From an uncultured Faecalibacterium sp. (GTDB lineage Bacteria; Bacillota; Clostridia; Oscillospirales; Ruminococcaceae), in NCBI GenBank assembly GCA_934525735.1, contig CAKSZM010000052.1, forward strand, positions 1 to 13,124: a stretch of DNA of 13,124 nt, in the 5' to 3' direction. Positions 1-6,012 of this stretch are shown here, in pieces (within the stretch, counting starts at the first letter, position 1; each line of letters opens with the position of its first letter). The position numbers and the translations under genes are program-made. The notes beneath the pieces were generated by a model. That model saw only the letters and a list, made by a program, of their open reading frames with translations. It was not told the origin of the DNA and ran no database searches.

Positions 1-427
1 TCTTCTCCTTGCCCTTCTCGAACAGGTAGGTGGTGTAGCTGCCCTCCTGCGGATCGGTCTTGCGGCCCTTGATGAGCTCGTACAGGCCCTGCCAGCTGAA
101 CTGCTTCAGCTCCGGCGAGACGTATACTTCGTTGAAGAAGCAGCTCTCGGCACCGGTGTGGCAGGCGGGGCCGGACTTGACCACTTCCACCACCAGAGCA
201 TCGGCATCGCAGTCGGCGGTGATGGACACCACCCGCTGCACGTTGCCGCTGGTCTCGCCCTTGCGCCAGATCTCCTGACGGCTGCGGCTCCAGAACACGG
301 TGCGGCCTTCCGCAATGGTCAGCGCCAGCGTCTCGGCGTTCATGTACGCGAGGGTGAGCACCTCTTTGGTGTAGTGATCCTGCACGATGGCGGGGATCAG
401 GCCCTTTTCATCAAATTTCAGTTCCAT
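1..427 (-). CDS. hisI: HisIE, phosphoribosyl-AMP cyclohydrolase / phosphoribosyl-ATP pyrophosphatase (3' end cut off)
   Basis: Bifunctional cytoplasmic enzyme for steps 2 and 3 of histidine synthesis: HisE removes pyrophosphate from PR-ATP and HisI opens the adenine ring of PR-AMP. The visible 142 residues start [10 protein letters not shown]. The HisI domain spans about residues 5-105, with the family's metal-binding motifs DCDAD (residues 72-76) and CHTGAESC (89-96). At about residue 114 a HisE-like sequence begins ([20 protein letters not shown]), so this is the fused form, cut by the window edge before the HisE catalytic helices. The frame is open to base 1. The ATG at 425-427 is preceded by a GGGGAGGG ribosome site (437-444). 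It is the last visible gene of the his operon, 80 bases after hisF. Identity is firm; only the C-terminal extent is unseen. Confidence 0.95.
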   Translation of the reverse strand, partial: MELKFDEKGLIPAIVQDHYTKEVLTLAYMNAETLALTIAEGRTVFWSRSRQEIWRKGETSGNVQRVVSITADCDADALVVEVVKSGPACHTGAESCFFNEVYVSPELKQFSWQGLYELIKGRKTDPQEGSYTTYLFEKGKEK

Positions 428-507
428 AACAGTTCTCCCTCCCCAAAAGGGGATATCCCTAGTTTAACGTATTCCGCCTGCAAACGCAAGAGGTTTGCCG
501 TTGATTT
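428..507 (-). promoter_or_regulatory. hisF-hisIE spacer with alternative hairpins at the hisIE ribosome site
   Basis: An 80-base gap, long for this operon. Next to the hisIE start, TCCCCAAAAGGGGA (440-453) is a 5-bp stem with an AAAA loop that includes four bases of the ribosome site. It overlaps a second palindrome, GGGATATCCC (450-459), which uses the same bases, so only one can form at a time. A weak promoter-like pair (TTGCGT, 17 bases, TAAACT, minus strand) also lies in the gap. Sequestration of the ribosome site and an internal promoter are both inferences. Confidence 0.35.
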
Positions 508-1263
508 TCACAGGCGCATCTCCACGCCGTTTTCGTTCAGGTAAGTTTTCAGGTCATGGATGCTCAGCAGCTTCTGGTGGAAGATGCCAGCCGCAAGGCC
601 CGCGTCGATGCCCTTGTGGTGAAACAGCTCGAGAAAGTCTTCCTTTTTGCCCGCGCCGCCGCTGGCGATGATGGGCACATTCACCCGCGCCGCCACGGCG
701 TCCAGCATTTCCAGATCAAAGCCGCTGCGCACACCGTCGGTGTCGATGCTGTTCAGACAGATCTCGCCCGCGCCGTGCTCCACGCTCCACGTGATCCAGT
801 CCAGCGCGTCCCGGCCGGTGTCCTCGCGCCCGCCCTTGGCGAACACCCGGAACTGCCCGTCCACCCGCTTGACGTCCGCCGAGAGCACCACACACTGATT
901 GCCGTAGCGCTGGGCTGCCGCCGGGATAAGATCCGGGTTTTTCAGCGCACCGGAGTTGACACTGACCTTGTCGGCGCCGCATTTCAGCACCCGGTCGAAG
1001 TCCTCCAGTGTGTTGATGCCGCCGCCCACCGTCAGCGGGATGAAGATCTCGCTGGCGACGCGGGTCAGGATATCCGTGAACAGTGCCCGGCCCTCGAAGC
1101 TGGCGGTGATATCGTAGAACACCAGCTCATCCGCTCCGGCCGCGTTGTACATCCGCGCCATCTCCACCGGGTCGGCCACATCCCTGATGCCCTCAAAGTT
1201 CGTGCCTTTGACCACCCGCCCGTTGCGCACGTCAAGGCAGGGGATAATGCGTTTTGTGATCAT
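508..1263 (-). CDS. hisF: HisF, imidazole glycerol phosphate synthase cyclase subunit
   Basis: The synthase (cyclase) half of IGP synthase. It uses ammonia from HisH to convert PRFAR into imidazole glycerol phosphate and AICAR. The protein is 251 residues, the usual HisF length, and a single (beta/alpha)8 barrel. It starts MITKRIIPCLDVRNGRVVKG. The two catalytic aspartates of the family fall at their classic numbers, D11 (PCLDV) and D130 (LSADV). Phosphate-binding loops LTVGGGI (about 77-83) and IIASGGAG (about 198-205) are present. The frame is open further upstream into hisA, but the ATG at 1261-1263 gives the conserved N-terminus and has GGGGAGG just upstream. It lies 17 bases after hisA. 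Its partner HisH is separated from it by the hairpin array and hisA. Confidence 0.98.
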   Translation of the reverse strand: MITKRIIPCLDVRNGRVVKGTNFEGIRDVADPVEMARMYNAAGADELVFYDITASFEGRALFTDILTRVASEIFIPLTVGGGINTLEDFDRVLKCGADKVSVNSGALKNPDLIPAAAQRYGNQCVVLSADVKRVDGQFRVFAKGGREDTGRDALDWITWSVEHGAGEICLNSIDTDGVRSGFDLEMLDAVAARVNVPIIASGGAGKKEDFLELFHHKGIDAGLAAGIFHQKLLSIHDLKTYLNENGVEMRL

Positions 1264-1280
1264 CCGACATTCCTCCCCGT

Positions 1281-2000
1281 TTAATTCTGTACCAGCTGTA
1301 CGCAGTGTTTCAGATCCAATGCGCCAGTGTACAGGCTCTTGCCCAGAATGGCCGCCGCGGTGCCCATCTGCTGCAGTTCCAGCAGTTCGGCTTCGGATGA
1401 GATGCCGCCGCTGGCCGTAAAGGCCACGCCCGGCACCTCGGCGGCAAGCTGGCGGTACAGGCCGAGATTCGTGCCCCTCATGGCGCCGTCGCAGGCGATA
1501 TCCGTGTAGATGATGGCGGTGCATCCGGCGCCGGCCAGACGCTTGCAGAAGTTCACGCCCGGCTCGGCGCTGACCTCCTTCCAGCCGTGGATGGCCACAT
1601 AGCCGTCCTTGGCATCCACGCCCACAGCGATCCTGTCTCCGTACTTTTGCAGCATCCGGGCGGTGAAGCCGAAATCCGTCACCGCCACACTGCCGAGGAT
1701 GCAGCGCCCCACGCCGAGGGAAAGATACTTCTCGATACGCTCCTCGGTGCGGATGCCACCGCCCACCTCAATGTATAAGCCGCCCTGCTTTGCCAGCGCG
1801 GCAATGGTGTCGTAATTGGAAAGGGTGCCGTCCTTTGCGCCGTCCAGATCGACGACGTGCAGGTTCTTTGCCCCCGCAGCCAGGAACTCCCGCGACTGTG
1901 CGCAGGGATCCTCGCCGTAGACGGTCATGCGGTCGTAGTCGCCCTGGGTCAGGCGCACCACCTTGCCGCCGCGCAGGTCAATGGCTGGAAACAGTTGCAT
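1281..2000 (-). CDS. hisA: HisA, ProFAR isomerase
   Basis: Catalyses the Amadori rearrangement of ProFAR to PRFAR, the substrate of HisF/HisH. It is a 239-residue (beta/alpha)8 barrel beginning MQLFPAIDLRGGKVVRLTQG. The catalytic aspartates are D8 (PAIDL) and D129 (VGVDA). Phosphate-binding loops EVGGGIR (about 78-84) and TASGGIS near the C-terminus are clear. Length and both half-barrel motifs fit HisA, not the dual-substrate PriA, though substrate range cannot be settled by eye. The start is preceded by AAGGAG (2008-2013). It follows the 456-base hairpin array, so it may be under separate control from hisH. Confidence 0.97.
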   Translation of the reverse strand: MQLFPAIDLRGGKVVRLTQGDYDRMTVYGEDPCAQSREFLAAGAKNLHVVDLDGAKDGTLSNYDTIAALAKQGGLYIEVGGGIRTEERIEKYLSLGVGRCILGSVAVTDFGFTARMLQKYGDRIAVGVDAKDGYVAIHGWKEVSAEPGVNFCKRLAGAGCTAIIYTDIACDGAMRGTNLGLYRQLAAEVPGVAFTASGGISSEAELLELQQMGTAAAILGKSLYTGALDLKHCVQLVQN

Positions 2001-2016
2001 CGAAAAACTCCTTTTA

Positions 2017-2052
2017 CCATTTGAAATGGCCTCCGCTTCGCTCTGGCCATTT
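2017..2052 (-). repeat. Two mutually exclusive hairpins beside the hisA ribosome site
   Basis: AAATGGCC (2024-2031) pairs perfectly with GGCCATTT (2045-2052) across a 13-base loop. The same AAATGG (2024-2029) also pairs with CCATTT (2017-2022) across one base, too tight a loop to be a good RNA hairpin without opening the inner pairs. The ribosome site AAGGAG of hisA is at 2008-2013. Alternative pairing next to a ribosome site is visible; a regulatory role is inferred. Confidence 0.6.
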
Positions 2053-2078
2053 TCAGCGGAATGAATTTTTTATAATTT

Positions 2079-2114
2079 GCGATTCCAGAAAATCTGCGGA
2101 TTTTCTGGAATCGC
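2079..2114. repeat. Perfect 16-bp inverted repeat with 4-base loop
   Basis: GCGATTCCAGAAAATC (2079-2094) and its exact reverse complement (2099-2114) flank TGCG. In minus-strand RNA it is followed by an A-rich run, not a U-tract, so it is not a standard terminator for hisH. In plus-strand RNA it is followed by CTTTTC, only weakly terminator-like. Confidence 0.9.
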
Positions 2115-2200
2115 CTTTTCACGGAATGGGGACACATCGGCAAACGGCATCAGCTGCTGCCGGACTTGCGTCCGTCGCGCAGCGACTTTCAATCGGCGGA

Positions 2201-2262
2201 AGCCGAAAATACGGTGAAGAGATCTTCACGCCGAACGGCGTGAATCTCCAGTATTTTCGGCT
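2201..2262. repeat. Nested hairpin: 12-bp outer and 9-bp inner perfect stems
   Basis: Outer arms AGCCGAAAATAC (2201-2212) and GTATTTTCGGCT (2251-2262) are perfect complements. Inside, TTCACGCCG (2225-2233) and CGGCGTGAA (2236-2244) form a second perfect stem around AA, with GAGA (2219-2222) facing TCTC (2245-2248). The whole forms one long rod about 62 bases in length. A competing short stem GTGAAGA/TCTTCAC (2214-2229) is also possible. Confidence 0.85.
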
Positions 2263-2283
2263 GGAGCCTACCTCTTTGGGATT

Positions 2284-2306
2284 ATCAAGGGCGAGCAGCC
2301 CTTGAT
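2284..2306. repeat. 9-bp inverted repeat with 5-base loop
   Basis: ATCAAGGGC (2284-2292) and GCCCTTGAT (2298-2306) are perfect complements around GAGCA. Part of the hairpin array. Confidence 0.8.
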
Positions 2307-2314
2307 TCGTGCCT

Positions 2315-2336
2315 CCCGCGCTTCGAAAGTAGCGGG
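2315..2336. repeat. Imperfect hairpin CCCGC...GCGGG
   Basis: CCCGC (2315-2319) pairs with GCGGG (2332-2336). An inner CTT/AAG pairing is interrupted by small bulges. It is weaker than its neighbours but continues the series. Confidence 0.55.
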
Positions 2337-2346
2337 TGCTTTTCTG

Positions 2347-2373
2347 GTTCTCTTTTGGCACGCAAAAGAGAAC
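2347..2373. repeat. Perfect 11-bp inverted repeat with 5-base loop
   Basis: GTTCTCTTTTG (2347-2357) and CAAAAGAGAAC (2363-2373) are exact complements around GCACG. This is the array hairpin nearest to hisH, about 85 bases after the hisH stop codon in transcript order. Confidence 0.85.
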
Positions 2374-2456
2374 GTCTCCGGCGGTAATGCCGCTTGCAGA
2401 AAGCATCAAGCCTGACACACGCGACTGCACTCTGCACGGAAAGCGAACAAATCACC

Positions 2457-3065
2457 TTACAGCTCCGCAAATGCTTTCAGAATTCTGAGGCCGGTGTCGC
2501 CGCTCTTTTCCGGGTGGAACTGGGTGCCGTACACCTTGCCCGCCCGCACCGCGCCGGTGACCGGGATGGAATAATCACTGGTCGCCAGTGTACTCTCGGT
2601 ACAGTTCTTGCCGTAATAGCTGTGGACGTAATACACATACTCGCCCTCGCGGATGTACTGGAACAGCGGGTCATCCTTCACGATGTGCAGGGCGTTCCAG
2701 CCGATCTGCGGCACCTTCAGGCTCTTGTCCGTCAGGTCCGGCTCCAGCGGGCACACCTCGCCTTTGACAAAGCCAAGGCCGGTGTGCTCGCCGTATTCGT
2801 AGCTCTTTTCAAACAGCAGCTGCATCCCAAGGCAGATGCCCAGCAGCGGTTTCTTTTCGGCTTCTTCCTTGATAACGGGCACAAGGCCGGTGGCTTCCAG
2901 CTTGTTCATCGCGTCGGCAAAGGCACCTACGCCGGGCAGGATGAGCCGGTCAGCCTTGCAGACGGTGTCCGCATCGGCGGTGACGACTGCTTCCAGCCCC
3001 AGCTGCTTCAGGCTGGATTTCAGGCTGAACAGGTTGCCCACACCGTAATCGATAATTGCGATCAT
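2457..3065 (-). CDS. hisH: HisH, imidazole glycerol phosphate synthase glutaminase subunit
   Basis: The glutaminase half of IGP synthase: it hydrolyses glutamine and passes ammonia to HisF. The class-I glutamine amidotransferase is 202 residues, the usual length. It starts MIAIIDYGVGNLFSLKSSL. The catalytic triad is visible: nucleophile C78 in GICLG, then H184 and E186 in TQFHPEKSG. The oxyanion-strand region LPGVGAF is at about residues 43-49. The chosen ATG (3063-3065) overlaps the hisB stop as ATGA, implying translational coupling, and gives the conserved N-terminus; an upstream extension of the frame lies inside hisB and is not used. It is the last gene before the hairpin array. Confidence 0.98.
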   Translation of the reverse strand: MIAIIDYGVGNLFSLKSSLKQLGLEAVVTADADTVCKADRLILPGVGAFADAMNKLEATGLVPVIKEEAEKKPLLGICLGMQLLFEKSYEYGEHTGLGFVKGEVCPLEPDLTDKSLKVPQIGWNALHIVKDDPLFQYIREGEYVYYVHSYYGKNCTESTLATSDYSIPVTGAVRAGKVYGTQFHPEKSGDTGLRILKAFAEL

Positions 3066-3658
3066 ACCAGCAGTCCTTTCGTGGAGGGAATTTCGTCCTT
3101 GTGGGCTTCGTCGATCTTCACCGCCGTGCCCAGCGCATGGCCGGCGCCCTTGAAGCAGGCTTCGAGGATGTGATGCGTATTTTCGCCCGCGAACTGTACA
3201 AAGTGGACAGTGGCCGGCACGCTGCGGGCAAAGCCGTACCAGAACTCCTTGACGCACTCCACATCAAAATCACCCACCTTTTCGGTCTGGCAGTGGATGT
3301 CCCAGTTCAGGGTGCACCGGCCGGAGAGATCCACCGCGCACAGGATGAGTGCCTCATCCATGGGCAGATAAAAGCTGCCGTAGCGCTGGATGCCGCGCAT
3401 ATCGCCCAGCGCCTTTGCAAAGGCTTGTCCCAGTGCAATGCCCACATCCTCGGTGGTGTGGTGGTAATCCACCTCCACGTCACCGTGGCAGGTAAGCACC
3501 AGATCGAACCGGCCATGCCGGGCGAACAGCTCCAGCATATGGTTCAAAAAACCGCACCCGGTGTCCACCTCGTAGCGGCCGGTGCCGTCCAGATCAAGGG
3601 TAAGGTCGATCTGGGTCTCATTGGTGTTGCGTTCCAGCGAGATCATTCGGTTCGGCAT
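3062..3658 (-). CDS. hisB: HisB, imidazoleglycerol-phosphate dehydratase (monofunctional)
   Basis: Dehydrates IGP to imidazole acetol phosphate using two manganese ions. The 198-residue protein is the single-domain form. Metal-ligand motifs of the family are present: HHTTED (66-71) and NTHHILEACFKG (160-171), along with GFLNHML (36-42) and ARHG (46-49). There is no HAD phosphatase domain, unlike the E. coli HisB fusion, so histidinol-phosphate phosphatase must come from another gene. The ATG at 3656-3658 lies 3 bases after the hisC stop, with GGAGG inside the end of hisC. A second ATG four codons in is possible but less well spaced. It overlaps hisH by 4 bases. Confidence 0.97.
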   Translation of the reverse strand: MPNRMISLERNTNETQIDLTLDLDGTGRYEVDTGCGFLNHMLELFARHGRFDLVLTCHGDVEVDYHHTTEDVGIALGQAFAKALGDMRGIQRYGSFYLPMDEALILCAVDLSGRCTLNWDIHCQTEKVGDFDVECVKEFWYGFARSVPATVHFVQFAGENTHHILEACFKGAGHALGTAVKIDEAHKDEIPSTKGLLV

Positions 3659-3661
3659 GAT

Positions 3662-4723
3662 TCATTCCTCCATGATCTTATCCAGTGTTTCCACCAGCGT
3701 CTGCATCTGTTCCGGCGTGCCGATGGTGATGCGCAGCCAGTTGGCAATGCGCGGCGCATCGAAATGCCGCACCAGAATGCCGTTTTTCTTCAACTTTTTG
3801 TAGAGTGTTCCGCCATCTTTCCGGTTCGTACTTGCAAACAGGAAATTCGACCGGCTGTCCAGCACCGCAAAGCCCCGGGCTTCCAGCTGCCGTTTTGTCC
3901 ATGCGCGGGTGTCCATGATGGCGGCGCGGGTCTTATCGAAATAGGCCGTGTCTTCCAGCGCAGCCTGCCCGGCTTTCAGGGTCAGGCGGTTGATGTTGTA
4001 GGGGTTCAGGCTGAACTTGACCCGGTTCAGATCAGCAATGAGCTTTGCATTGCCCATGGCAAGCCCCAGACGTGCACCGGCCAGCTGGCGGGATTTGGAG
4101 AAGGTCTGCACCACCAGCAGGTTCTCGTACCGGTCGATGAGGGGCACACAGCTCTCGCCGCCGAAATCCACATAGGCCTCGTCCACGATGACCACGTTGT
4201 TGGGGTTCGCCTTCAGGATGCCCTCGATCTCCGCCCGGGGCAGTGCAATGCCGGTGGGGGCGTTGGGGTTGGCGATGACGATGGTCTGGTTCAGGCCGTA
4301 GTAGTCCTTCGGGTCGAGGGTGAAATCCTCTTTCAGCGGGATGATGTGGCTGGGGATGTGCATCAGCCCGCACCACACGCCGTAGCAGCCGTAAGTAATG
4401 TCGGCATAGGCCAGTGGGTGGTCTTCGTCGCAGAAAGCCCGCAGCGCAAAGAACAGGTTCTCGTCGCTGCCGTTGCCGGGCATGATCTGATCCGGCTGCA
4501 GGCCGAAGTGCACCGCCGCGCTGCGCAGCAGATCGGCGCAGGCAGGGTCGGAGTAAAGGCGGAGCTTTTCCACCTCGGCTTCACTCACCGCCGCTACCAC
4601 CGCCGGGGACGGCAGATAGGGGCTTTCGTTGGTGTTCAGTTTGATGTACTGCTGATCCTGCGGCTGTTCGCCCGGCGTATAGGGGGTGACAGCGGCCAGC
4701 GTGGGAGAAAGGAATTTACTCAT
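3662..4723 (-). CDS. hisC: HisC, histidinol-phosphate aminotransferase
   Basis: PLP-dependent transaminase that converts imidazole acetol phosphate and glutamate to histidinol phosphate. It has 353 residues, normal for the fold-type I (aminotransferase class I/II) HisC family. Landmarks: KLNTNESPY near the N-terminus (28-36), NPNAPTG (152-158), DEAYVDF (181-187, with the aspartate that contacts the pyridine nitrogen), the Schiff-base lysine K210 in TFSKSRQLAGARLG, and a C-terminal WLRITIGT with the substrate-carboxylate arginine. The start lies 11 bases after the hisD stop, with GAGG upstream. Histidinol-phosphate aminotransferases can overlap in sequence with aromatic aminotransferases, but the operon settles this one. 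Confidence 0.97.
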   Translation of the reverse strand: MSKFLSPTLAAVTPYTPGEQPQDQQYIKLNTNESPYLPSPAVVAAVSEAEVEKLRLYSDPACADLLRSAAVHFGLQPDQIMPGNGSDENLFFALRAFCDEDHPLAYADITYGCYGVWCGLMHIPSHIIPLKEDFTLDPKDYYGLNQTIVIANPNAPTGIALPRAEIEGILKANPNNVVIVDEAYVDFGGESCVPLIDRYENLLVVQTFSKSRQLAGARLGLAMGNAKLIADLNRVKFSLNPYNINRLTLKAGQAALEDTAYFDKTRAAIMDTRAWTKRQLEARGFAVLDSRSNFLFASTNRKDGGTLYKKLKKNGILVRHFDAPRIANWLRITIGTPEQMQTLVETLDKIMEE

Positions 4724-4734
4724 GGTTCAAATCC

Positions 4735-6012
4735 TCACTTTTCATACCGGATGGTCACGCTCTTTGCGTGGGCGTGCAGGCCCTCGCGTTCGGCAAAATC
4801 GGCGATGCGGGGTGCCACCTCACCCAGTGCTTCGCGGGTATAGTAAATGAAGCTGGACTTCTTGACGAAGTCATCCACACCCAGCGGGCTGGAAAAACGC
4901 GCCGTGCCGCTGGTGGGCAGGGTGTGGTTGGGGCCTGCAAAGTAGTCGCCCAGCGCTTCCGGCACATTGCGGCCGAGGAAGATGCTGCCCGCGTTTTTGA
5001 TCTCGTTCAGCACGCCGAAGGGATCCTCCACGCACACTTCCAGATGTTCCGGAGCGATGATGTTGCAGGCTTCGATGGCCTTGTGCAGGTCGGTACAGAC
5101 GATGATCTTGCCGTTGTCGTCCACACTGGCGCGGGCGATGGCGGCGCGGGGCAGCTGGGGGATCTGCACTTCCAGCTCGGCCTGCACGGCCTTTGCCAGC
5201 TCTTCGCTGTCGGTGACCAGCACCGGGCTTGCCAGCTTGTCGTGCTCGGCCTGACTCAGCAGGTCGGCGGCCACCCACGCGGGGTTGCAGCCGCCGTCGG
5301 CCAGCACCAGAATTTCGCTGGGACCTGCGATCATATCGATGCCCACCTTGCCGAACACCTTGCGCTTGGCCGTGGCAACATAGATGTTGCCCGGGCCGAC
5401 GATCTTATCCACGGCAGGGATGCTCTGGGTGCCGTAGGCCAGCGCGGCCACAGCCTGTGCGCCGCCGGTCTTGAAAATTTTGGTCACGCCAGCGGTTGCG
5501 GCGGCGGCCAGAATGACCGGGTTCACCTTGCCGTCCTTGCCGGCGGGGGTGGTCATGACGATCTCGGACACGCCTGCCACCTTGGCGGGGATGACGTCCA
5601 TGAGCACGGTGGAGGGGTAAGCCGCCGTGCCGCCGGGCACATACACGCCCGCCTTTTCAATGGGGGTATATTTCTGTCCCAGCACGATGCCGGGCTTGTC
5701 GTTCACCACAAAATTCTTGTGCACCTGCTGGCGGTGGAAGGCTTCAATGTTAGCTGCCGCTTGGCACAGGGTCTCGAGAAAGTAGGGATCCATATTGGCA
5801 AAGGCTTCGTCGATCTCTTCCTGCGTCACCTGCAGGTTTTCGATCGTTGCCCCGTCAAATTTCAGGGCGTAGTCCTTCAGGGCTTCGTCGCCCCGGGCGC
5901 GGACGTCAGCGATGATGGCGTCCACCACGTCCTCCACATTCTTTTCCGCACGGATGTCGCGGTTCAAAATCTCTTCGGGCTTCAGCTCGTCGAAGTTGTA
6001 CAGCTTGATCAT
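4735..6012 (-). CDS. hisD: HisD, histidinol dehydrogenase
   Basis: Zinc- and NAD-dependent enzyme that carries out the last two oxidations, histidinol to histidinal to histidine. It has 425 residues, close to the typical 430. By position against the E. coli enzyme, the zinc ligands are Q254 and H257 (SQAEHD), D356 (GDYFAGPNHTLPT) and H415 (LHAHA), and the catalytic pair is E322/H323 (PEHLE). GPGNIYV (207-213) and AGPSEI (229-234) are family signatures. The frame is open upstream into hisZG, but the ATG at 6010-6012 overlaps the hisZG stop as ATGA and is preceded by AAGGAGG. All key residues are intact, so it should be active. Confidence 0.98.
   Translation of the reverse strand: MIKLYNFDELKPEEILNRDIRAEKNVEDVVDAIIADVRARGDEALKDYALKFDGATIENLQVTQEEIDEAFANMDPYFLETLCQAAANIEAFHRQQVHKNFVVNDKPGIVLGQKYTPIEKAGVYVPGGTAAYPSTVLMDVIPAKVAGVSEIVMTTPAGKDGKVNPVILAAAATAGVTKIFKTGGAQAVAALAYGTQSIPAVDKIVGPGNIYVATAKRKVFGKVGIDMIAGPSEILVLADGGCNPAWVAADLLSQAEHDKLASPVLVTDSEELAKAVQAELEVQIPQLPRAAIARASVDDNGKIIVCTDLHKAIEACNIIAPEHLEVCVEDPFGVLNEIKNAGSIFLGRNVPEALGDYFAGPNHTLPTSGTARFSSPLGVDDFVKKSSFIYYTREALGEVAPRIADFAEREGLHAHAKSVTIRYEK

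Larger units (their letters stand above)
2001..2456. repeat. Hairpin-rich array between hisH and hisA (no supported gene)
   Basis: This 456-base gap interrupts an otherwise compact operon. It holds at least six separate inverted repeats of different sequence, most of them perfect, listed individually below (2017-2052, 2079-2114, 2201-2262, 2284-2306, 2315-2336, 2347-2373). A 103-codon minus-strand frame (2119-2430) runs through it. I do not accept that frame: it has no good ribosome site, no recognisable domain, and consists largely of the arms of palindromes. The stems lack clean U-tracts on the minus strand, so they do not look like ordinary terminators. It may be a composite intergenic repeat of the REP/BIME kind or an inserted non-autonomous element; that is inference. 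Transcription of hisA presumably runs through it. Confidence 0.75.

Noticed and set aside
461..507. Internal promoter for hisIE (TTGCGT-N17-TAAACT)
   Set aside because: Only about three and four matches to the consensus boxes; kept as a remark in the gap entry, not as a called promoter.
2119..2430. A 103-codon minus-strand frame in the hairpin array
   Set aside because: It is built largely from palindrome arms, has no domain or convincing ribosome site, and probably reflects the repeat element and not a gene.
2001..2456. CRISPR array
   Set aside because: The repeats are different palindromes, not one repeated unit with regular spacers, and no cas genes are nearby.
3056..4843. A 595-codon plus-strand open frame opposite hisB, hisC and the end of hisD
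   Set aside because: It lies opposite three certain genes and is explained by G/C at third codon positions. It has no recognisable domain or ribosome site.
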